Made by a program: the position numbers and the translations under genes. Shown one piece after another: positions 56,048 through 64,000 of a stretch of 64,000 nucleotides of DNA. The notes under the pieces were generated by a model. That model was not told the DNA's origin. It did not search any database and saw only the letters and a list, made by a program, of their open reading frames with translations. Within the stretch, counting starts at the first letter, position 1, and each line of letters opens with the position of its first letter. The stretch lies in NCBI GenBank assembly GCA_023376005.1, contig CM042152.1:90559948-90623947 (forward strand). The letters run 5' to 3'. This DNA is from Doryteuthis pealeii (taxonomy: Eukaryota; Mollusca; Cephalopoda; Myopsida; Loliginidae).

Positions 56048-56236
56048 AAATTCAGTTTCCTCCCCCTTATAAGATTCGGCTATCAAAAATGTTTGGTGTC
56101 TCTATGATTATTTGGTTGGTTCCAGTTTCGAAGTCCAACAATTGACATGAAGATCATCCTCATCTGCTGAAGTCTCTCCTGAATTCTTTACATAGACAGT
56201 TGCATGGATCTTTCAGACATGACTGATTCATGATTT
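56048..56236. other. Turn-around point of the inverted duplication
   Basis: About 190 bases present in arm B but not in arm A. They match 48860-49040 in the upstream copy, so the fold is asymmetric. Confidence 0.8.
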
Positions 56237-58545
56237 TTGCCGCATGATATCTTCTGCTAATTTATTTTCCAACCGATCCCAGAAGGCAGCGTATCATTTC
56301 GGTACACAGTACAGTAGGATGGTGCAGAATATCTCTTTCCGTAAACTGTGACCAAATAGAATTGATGATGCCTTCTTCCATGGCCTTATCCTTCTCGGTT
56401 CATTCAATCCAATAGCCCCAGTTTCAGGCATGCCCATCTTTGGTATGTGGGCAGACTGACCTCCAATGGGTTTTTAAGTCATCAAAAGATTTTGCACCAG
56501 CTTTATTGATAAAGTTAACATACGCAGATAGTACAACTCTGACTGATAGGCCGGCTCAAAGATATCAATGTATGGTATACGTCCAAGCAGTTTCTGCTTA
56601 CGAAATTGTGGTTTTCATCAATATGTTCCTCGTTTTCGGCCGCTGCCACTTTTTTCTGTATCTCTTGTTCCAGCGTAACAATACATTGCAATCTCTGGAT
56701 ATAGTATTCATCGAGCGCTCAAGATCTCTTCTGGTTAACTCTGAAATAGTACTGTTCAACTTGGTAACAGGTTCTCCATGCAAGACAGCACTTTGGTTCT
56801 TGGCCTTCCTTCATATAATATAAGCTGTTCTCTAGGCATGTGGCAATGGGAGTTTTCAACAGCTGGTTTCCGTGAATGTAGGGGAAACTATAGATCCTCC
56901 ACAAAATGCCTCACTGGCCGAAATGTAACGTGCATTACAAAGTTTCTCAATTTCATCAGTAACCTGACCCTCATTAGTTTATTATACGGACTGAAAATGT
57001 AATCTGTCCCCACTTTCCTTGCAAATGATTTGTATCAAATACTAATTGCGTTGGACACTGTGAACTACCTCACAATTAATATGTGCATCATAGCTCGAAG
57101 GGCAGAGAATGGGTTATATGCACAATCCATCTGTTATCAACATGTGAACTGGAAACGTTTTCGTTTCAGAATGTAAACCGAGCCTCCATCTTCAATTGAA
57201 CGTCTCCTGTACTCTGTGGTAGGACTTTATCACCAAGAAATTGCTGCAAGTATGCAGAGGTTGGGATATCCTTTATTGGACAGTGTCTATCTTCCTCTTC
57301 CTCCATCCATGGATAATCAGGATTCTACTGTACCACAGGCCCCATGAATATTAGAAGTAGATGATCTTATAAAGAAATGAGGGTTTTTGATTTTGTCAGG
57401 AATCTCACAGCAAACAACATCTGTCAATAGCATCGATATTTCTAAAGGTTTCTGTCATCATCTTTCCATGATCAGTAGTATGTTTGACATGAGTCAACCC
57501 TCTTTTCTGCCATTCTATAGTTGCTGATGAGCTTTAACTTCTCCAAGAACCTGCTTCTTTCAGAAGATTTCATCAACTGTTGTATTTTATATGGAAAACT
57601 CTTGCACAGAGGTCTGGGCGGCACTGGCTGCCTCCTGCGATCCTCAAAGCTCTCAATATCTCTTTCCATTTGGATTTGTTGTGAATGTTAATAAAATAAT
57701 ATCTGGCTTACCCCATACTGCGAAACCACAGTCATGCTATTTTGAAAACATTTCATAATAAAATCTTGGCGATCCATAAACTGAAGGTGGTAATATTACC
57801 TTTCGGCCCGCATTAATGGCATCACCGTCTGCCAACTGCATCAAATAGACCTGCATATTTTTCAGCTCGAATGTCTTTTGGTTACTTCTTGGCCCACTGC
57901 AAACGGCTCAGCTGAATATTGCATAATGCGTCTACAGCATACTGCTGCATGGACGACGCGCTCCTCATGATCAGATTGAAATTATTCTGTCTGACTTGCC
58001 AACCGATGCTGAAATTAAAGTCAGCTTGAGTCAGTGTTTGTCTATTTGTTCTTTCAACCCAACCTGCCAACCATCAGTGCCATAAGGGAGCATATTAATG
58101 CAGTGGGTTCATTATGAACGATGCACTTGGTTAATCTTTGAAAGACCACCCTCACGGCAGTGGAGTATTACATCAAGATTTCCAACTGTAGACCCCAGGG
58201 ATGGACTGCAGCAACTCAGAGTTCTCTGGAAGATTATAGGTCCTGCAGTGGGCATTCTGAGGCTTCAACTGTTTCTGAGCATGAAGGACAATTTTGAAAA
58301 ATTATATTTTATAATTAAATTCAATGGCTGCCTTGAAGCTTTTAATATAGCAGTTTATTCTCATGAAGGACTGTTTGAATTTCTTTATTATTGTCCTCAT
58401 CCAATGACCTGATGTCTAGTCTATTCTGCAGCTCCTTCTTCAGAATCATAAAAGTAAAGCTGGGGCAAATTTAGGTGACTCTTCTGGATTATAACAGAGA
58501 TCCAATCCTGTGACACAACTTTGCCTTGTATTTTAAGATTGGATT
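56048..58545 (-). pseudogene. Helitron Rep fragments, direct repeat of 48860-51265
   Basis: Same orientation and order as the copy left of the N (for example TGACTGATTCATGATTTT, CATGCAAGACAGCACTTTG, TTTCAGAATGTAAACCGAG, ATAGACCTGCATATTTTTC). It differs mainly by one-base insertions and deletions. Beyond 58545 it continues where the left copy stops at the N. Confidence 0.88.
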
Positions 58546-59155
58546 AAACCCATTGTATTTGATCTCCATTGCAACCGAGGCTTGCAAGAGCAAATATAAT
58601 ATAGGCGCCGGATATTCCTTTAGAAAACCATTCCAGATGCATGATGTTCATAATATCTTGTCAGAATTTGCTTGGGTGGAGCAGGTACAAAATCCAGTAA
58701 AACCTTGCCCTGTGCACAACACATGACTTTAGTTCGCCTTCCCATCTAAATGCACGGCAATGAGAACATATGGAATCCATTAAAATTACCACGAAATTTG
58801 AGGCATCTGTTGCAAAAGCAACATTTCATCAAAGTGTTGAAAATTGTACAACCTAACCTGTCCAACTCTTCTTTTTGGGAACAGAAACTCTTCTTCTTTT
58901 AATTCTAGAATTTGCAATTCTGCTGACCTCTGTGTCTCTGATTCTGCAGCTTGGGTGTTATGTTGAAAAGCATCACAATTAAGCCTATTGAATGTGCATT
59001 TTCAGTCTCACTGCGGATTGCTGATGATGCTGAGGGCATCCTGAAATAGTCTTTGCGATCGCTCTGCTGCAGATTCTGTTCCCTTCGTTCCCGCTGCTGT
59101 TTTGTTCTAACAGTTCTTCTTTCTTCATCACTTTAATTTTCCTTGGTCTTGGCAT
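58546..59155 (-). pseudogene. Helitron protein N-terminus
   Basis: This continues the Rep reading upstream to the likely start at 59155 (MPRPRK...). The first about 110 residues are basic and Arg/Glu-rich. Next come a KKKSFL..KKK stretch and a region with conserved Cys and His spacing just before the Rep domain, often zinc-finger-like in Helitrons. Frameshifted. It is the only copy that joins both the Rep body and the 5' leader colinearly. Confidence 0.7.
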
Positions 59156-62100
59156 TATTTAAATATACTTCAGGGATATATATTAGTTTTAAATAAAACC
59201 AGGTTTTAATTTTTTTTTTAATAAGAAATTCAGAGAGAAGTCCTCCTGGAAACTATCACAACCCTCCAAAACAAACTAAACTGTGTTTGTAATACTCTGT
59301 TATTTATTGTTCCTCGTGTCCAGGAAAAAACGGAAAATCATAAATTTTATGTCTTAGAAAAAAAGTGAAAATGAGCAGTGTATGTATAGGAGAATATTGA
59401 AAAAGATTACACAAAGCCAGAAAAATATACTAAAACGGAATTTGACAGAGAACACCTTTTTCGAGGAAAATAAAAAATGGAAACTTAAACTTACATTTTC
59501 TTTGTAGAAAAAAGTCTGCCAAAAATAAGTCTTTTTTTTCCTCCTTTTTTTATTTCTCCCTTTTTTTTTACCCAATCCAGAGAAATGTACTTTTCTATAT
59601 AAACTCTTTTTACTATTGATCTCTCGGACAACTTATTGCTACTAACTGCACACTTTTTCTTTTCAGCGCTTTTTCCAAGTTATCGTGCTGCTTTTATCAA
59701 ATTCTATCCGCTTTTCTTTTTCTTAACCAAGCAACTGTAGCGCCAATCCATATAGACCCCGCCCCGAGAAAAACACCTTTCTTTATCCTAATAAATAATA
59801 CACAAAATATATATTTTTAAAAAAAATTATCCCTTTATTTTAATAGATAGATATGTAGAGTGTTAGTTAATAAAAAAAAATACTAAAACTTATACAGGAA
59901 ATGACACCCGTGAAAACTCAAAAATTAAAGAACTGTTTAAGAAATTTTTTTTTTTACAGTCTGATATATTTCTGTTTAATCGATAATAATCCATTGAAGG
60001 AAAAAATTAGAAATAGAAAAATTTTTTTTTGATGGTCCACTAAAATCTTACTTTTATTTTGATAAATAAAAACACTGAATAGCGAATAATAATAAAAAAA
60101 CACTCTTCCTTTTTATCTTAATAAAATTATTAAGATAAAAGGAAGGGGTGTTTTTTTTTATTATTATTTAGTGTTTATTTAAAATAGATAAATACACTGA
60201 ATAATAAAATACAGTTTTAAACAAAATTTATCCTTTCTAGTGTAAAAGAGAAAAAGTTGGTAGGAAGAAAGTACATAGGACATTTTTACTTTTTTCAAAG
60301 TTAAAAAATGTGTTACAGTTACATTAATAAAAGTTTGGGCGGACCTGAACTTTTGGAACACCCCTCTAAAATTTTTTAATTTTTTTATTCTTTCAATGGA
60401 TTATTATCGATTGCACACCAATCTATTCAGACTGTAAAAAAAAAATTCAAAAAGTTATTTTTCGAGTTTTCAGGGGATGCTTAGTTTCTCGTATAAGTTT
60501 ATGGTAAATCCCTTATCAGAACCGCTAAAAAAAAATTATTTATTATTTATTTTTCCTTCAATGGATTATTATCGATTACAGGCCAATCTATCAGATTTTT
60601 AAAAAATTCTTGAAAGTTCTTTATTTTTGAGTTTTCATCGGTGCTCATTTCCCCGTTTATAGTAAATAACCGCTCGAAAGGAAAACTGCGCAAAGATGTC
60701 TAAGTTAGGGTGGCCCAGAAAAAACAGAACCCAAATTATTTATTTATTTTCCCATTAAACTAACCTAAAACCCCAACCCCTACCCCAACCCTAACCCCCC
60801 CTAGTTAAAATTAAACAGTTTATTATAAAATTTGTGGGTTCTTTTTTTTCTGTGTCACCTTAATAACTGTTAAGATAGAGCGTTCCGATATGAGCACCCC
60901 TGAAAACTCGAAAAATAAATAAACTTTTAAATTTTTTTTTTACAATCGGATAGATTAGTGTGCAATCGATAATAATCCGTTTAAAAAAAATTATAAACGA
61001 AAATTTTAGAGGGGGGTGGGGTTCCAAAAGTTCAGGTCCGAGTTTGAAAATTTAGAGGGGGGGGGGGTCCAAAAGTTCAGGTCCGCCAAAGTTTGCAAAT
61101 CCAAAATTAAATAGATTGAGCAAAAGTTATAGATAAATTTACTTTAATGATCAGTTAAATTATGTTTTTATTTTTTTTAAATCAATAACAAAAATGTTCT
61201 GTTATGTTTTAGAAGTCAAAATCCGAAAGAAATATATCTCCGCAAATAACTTATTTTCTTCTTAAATAAAATAAAACATTTAATAAATCTAAACAAAAGA
61301 ACTGAAAAATGAATTAAATAAACTCACATACATGACAATAACATTTTTTTTTTTTAAATCAATTACTTACTAAAAGTTCTTTTGAAAACAATATTTTGTT
61401 TTTGACAAATTATCTTTGTTAAATTACATAATTCTCCAAAAAATTATTAAAATTGAATGAATGAGTTAAAAATTTTTCGTCCACAGCTTGAAATCTATTC
61501 ATTATTTTCGATAAATTACTTTCTAAAAAAAAAATTAGTTTTAATGAAAATTTTATATTAACAGTACATAATAATAGTGGGTCATTTTTGTTTTTACACC
61601 GATTTTTAAAAAATAAACAACCCGTTATGCTGAAAAAGATTTAAAAATAAATATTTTTACACAATTCTACAAATTGTATTTTAATTAAATAAATGGCTTT
61701 AAAAAATTACTTTTAAATATCTTAATAACTCTATTATCTTTAAAAAAAATTGTAAACTTTAAAAATGTTTAAAGTTTTAAAAAACGGAAGTTACTGGCAC
61801 GGAGAAAATCATATACATAAGAATTTAAAGTAAAGTATTTTAAAGTGGCTCTATCTTATTTATGAATAAATTTCTTGCAAAACTATATACATTAAATCAT
61901 TATAAATACAAATTAAAAATAAAACTCACTGTGTAAAAATGAAATATAACCAAACATATATTTATTGAAAGATTTGTAAAACTCAGTTGGACCAGCCGAT
62001 GTTAAAGAGACAATTCTAATACTTTTTATATAAAGCAATTTGTTCCTTTAATATTATTGTATAGCATAAATTGATTTACAAATTAGGTTCTCATTGATAA

Positions 62101-62189
62101 ACGCTAGAATTTAGTTTGAAATATCTGACGTCAGCCGTGACGGAGTTTCGGCTTCAGACAAAAATGCAGTCTATCTCCATTATATATAG
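59156..62189 (-). other. Helitron 5' leader with alternating repeats
   Basis: A roughly 100-base unit (TGAAAACTCAAAAATAAAGA, TACAGTCTGATAGATT, GCAATCGATAATAATCCATT) occurs near 59905 (+), 60385 (-), 60545 (-) and 60895 (+). A 75-base hairpin lies at 60085-60170 (ACACTCTTCCTTTTTATCTT and inverse). GTTCAGGTCCGCC occurs at 60338, 61075 and as a variant at 61034. From 61100 to 62100 it is AT-rich with no feature. Confidence 0.6.
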
Positions 62190-62190
62190 A

Positions 62191-62502
62191 TTTGATGATA
62201 ATTTTTTAAAAATAAATCATGTTAATAAATGCATTAATTATATTATTTATTAAAAATATGGACTACGCAGATAATCCAGCGCTTCTCAAAAATACACTCG
62301 CACAGGCAGAATCATAGCGGCATATCCGAAAAAAAGCAGCAATAGGCATATGGTCTCTATGTGAACTCAGGTTTTTTTTTTCCTGAAGAAATATTCATAG
62401 AAAATAAATGAACCCAACACTCCAAGAACCCCCAAGGAGGCTTCCCACCTGGTTGCAGATTTAGGGGGTAGTATATAATAACCCTGTCTCTAAACATTGT
62501 GC
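62191..62502. other. Flank of Helitron with SINE-B-like end
   Basis: AT-rich, then about 62450-62513 resembles the SINE-B 3' region (GTCTCTAAACATTGTGCTCA leading to AACCAGTCT), into which the next retroposon is inserted. Confidence 0.45.
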
Positions 62503-63141
62503 TCAACCAGTCTCCGCCCTGTCGGTGGGGCGTTAGAATGCACCGACTGCACCTCTGCAGAGGGGTAAGACTCCCCTAATGGGGCCACCTGTTGGCCGTG
62601 GGTGGCGACCCGTGAAGCTTAAGGATAAAGCCCAGGTGGATGAGCAGTTCATGACATGCAATACTCCACTTTGGCCCTATCTTGGGCTAGACGGGCGGTC
62701 GGAGAGGCCCCCTCTGATCAATCGGCTGGTCACGTCAAGCCCTAGCACCTATATGACTTTCCCAACCCTATTGCCCTTATGGCAAGCTCCAATCCCTTTT
62801 TTTATCATATGAGTGCTAGAAAGCGGTGGCTGAGGGTCTACATGTCCTGGGAATGACGTTAAACTCTATCTGATGGTGAGGTTCCAGTTTTGGAGGTTTG
62901 GGGAATGTGGAGCACCCCTTCATCACCATTGCTCCCTGGTCCACTCTGACCCGGAGTGGTAGTACCTGTTAGGGTCCCATCAATGGGTTAAATAGAAAAA
63001 TGTATTTATAAAAAAATTGTATTATCCATTAAGAATTGATTTATTTCAAAACTTTATCGGCATTAAATGACCCACTGAGGTTGATATGCCATAAAACAAA
63101 ACAAACCAAACCAAACCAAACCAAACCAAATCAACCAGTCT
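62503..63141 (+). mobile_element. Family-C retroposon, complete, 11-bp target duplication
   Basis: TCAACCAGTCT flanks it at 62503-62513 and 63131-63141. The unit is about 62514-63130, starting CCGCCCTGTCGGTGGGGC and ending with a (CAAAC)n tail at 63098-63130. The insertion splits a SINE-B tail, giving a relative age: SINE-B first, family C second. The short open frame at 62579-62812 is shared with the 9026 copy but is not judged coding. Confidence 0.9.
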
Positions 63142-63190
63142 AAGAGAATAACAAACACTGAATTTAAAACCAGGTTAGTGTAGAGCTCGC
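63142..63190 (+). mobile_element. SINE-B tail after the insertion
   Basis: AAGAGAATAACAAACACTGA and ATTTAAAACCAGGTTA continue the SINE-B tail as at 40975-41005. Confidence 0.65.
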
Positions 63191-63860
63191 AAATTAAAAA
63201 AACTGCCACTAGGTGTTAGATAGATAACACATTGCATTTTCTGTATGTAGAGTGTTATATCTTTAAGGTATTTTCTAAGAAAATGAATGGTGACAAAAAG
63301 TTAAAGAAATGTTTCTCTTTTCTGCTTATAATTTGATGAAATGAGAAAAAGCACTAATGCAACAAAAGATACAAAAATGATTACATTTTAATTAAATAAG
63401 TAGGTTTGTTACCATAGATATAATAGATATATTCCATCTTGTTTTTTTTCCTCTTTTCTTATGATAATTCACTGTACTTTCTTAGTTTTATCTCCTCACC
63501 CCGTATATGTCAACCATAGGATAATGGTTAAACAAACGGTCTCATAACTCCATTTTCTCATAATGTGAGTAGGCTTCCCATAGAGACACCCACATACAGA
63601 GTCAACTGTAGCATAAAGATTAATAAGCCACCTCAGTCTGATTTCCATATTAGATCCCTCCTACTTACTGTCACCTGGTACATGACAAAGACATTTAAAG
63701 AATTACAACAAAATGGGAGACATTATATATATAATATATATTATATATATATATATATTATACACACACATTTGATAAATAATAAAAAATTTCAATAGAA
63801 TATGCCTACAAGAGAATCTGCTTCCTAAATATACATCATATATATATATATATATATATA
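63191..63860. other. AT-rich DNA and (TA)n
   Basis: No recognised gene; TA-rich runs at 63723-63760 and 63838-63860. The Tyr/Ile-rich frames here are artefacts. Confidence 0.5.
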
Positions 63861-64000
63861 TCTTATTATAATGGAGATTGTGTGTTTTTCTGTCTGTAAG
63901 CGAAACTATATTCCTACTCAAGTCACAATTCTCTTAGTTATTGACATCACATTCTCCATGATTTTATTTTTATCTAAACCTCAATTATTAATAAAATTGT
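63861..64000 (+). mobile_element. Non-autonomous Helitron type 2, 5' end, cut by window edge
   Basis: It begins TCTTATTATAATGGAGATTG after an A and matches the first 140 bases of 24425-25048 with scattered differences. The 3' end lies outside the window. Confidence 0.85.

Larger units (their letters stand above)
45764..62190 (-). mobile_element. Helitron with both ends, autonomous type but decayed
   Basis: On the minus strand it begins TCTATATATAATGGAGATAG at 62190, after host A, and ends CTAG at 45767-45764, before host T. A perfect ACCGCC-TCC-GGCGGT hairpin lies at 45776-45790, eight bases inside CTAG. Between the ends, in order on the minus strand, are a 3-kb leader, a Rep N-terminal start (59155), HUH nuclease/Rep (51.2-49.3 kb) and PIF1-type helicase (48.8-47.4 kb). 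This is the full Helitron gene order. The span is 16.4 kb, but about 7.3 kb (51274-58540) appears to be an assembly artefact, leaving about 9.1 kb. The reading frame is broken repeatedly by indels. Some breaks may be sequencing errors, since paralogous passages here differ mainly by indels. Confidence 0.85.

Noticed and set aside
51275..60904. A real 9.6-kb palindrome or Y-like gene-conversion structure
   Set aside because: Indel-type differences, the N at the break and the direct repeat of upstream sequence favour a read or assembly artefact.

Overview
The window is repeat-dominated, non-genic DNA from an animal genome, most likely a mollusc and probably a cephalopod such as an octopus. The organism call is an inference. 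It rests on a repeated tRNA-Lys-like SINE, a second tRNA-derived SINE, LINE tails carrying C2H2 zinc fingers, very dense (CA)n/(TA)n/(GA)n microsatellites and high AT content. I found no host protein-coding gene, no intact rRNA or tRNA gene and no CRISPR array. Nearly every open frame is a microsatellite translation, chance, or a broken transposon gene.

Layout. 0-5 kb: a possible LTR primer-binding site, a mariner-type transposase relic, a LINE endonuclease tail, a family-C retroposon, then tandem copies of an LTR-like repeat. 5-13 kb: SINE-A, family-C retroposons, two long fold-back hairpins and microsatellites. 13-15 kb: a LINE endonuclease tail split by a 1-kb insertion. 16-29 kb: at least five long fold-back elements, two non-autonomous Helitrons, a duplicated C2H2 LINE tail, two mariner relics and nested retroposons. 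30-37 kb: SINE-A, family C, three 5'-truncated LINE copies on the minus strand and a 1.2-kb microsatellite block. 37-45.7 kb: SINEs, a 150-bp tandem repeat, an inverted-terminal-repeat element and LTR-like repeats. 45.76-62.19 kb: a Helitron on the minus strand with both recognisable ends and decayed Rep (HUH) and PIF1-type helicase coding regions. 62.5-64 kb: a family-C retroposon inserted in a SINE-B tail, and the start of another Helitron.

Two results stand out. First, the Helitron can be delimited end to end (TC start at 62190, hairpin plus CTAG end at 45764, inserted between A and T). Its Rep and helicase fragments lie between these ends, and shorter Helitrons with similar 5' ends lie nearby. 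Second, the 51,274-58,540 stretch inside it looks like an assembly artefact. It starts at a lone N, is an inverted copy of what follows, and then repeats directly what precedes the N, with many small indels. A fold-back long read used to fill a gap would give exactly this. If it is removed the Helitron is about 9.1 kb. The other notable theme is the series of near-perfect long hairpins beside (CA)n/(TA)n tracts, several sharing a 21-base tag at one end.
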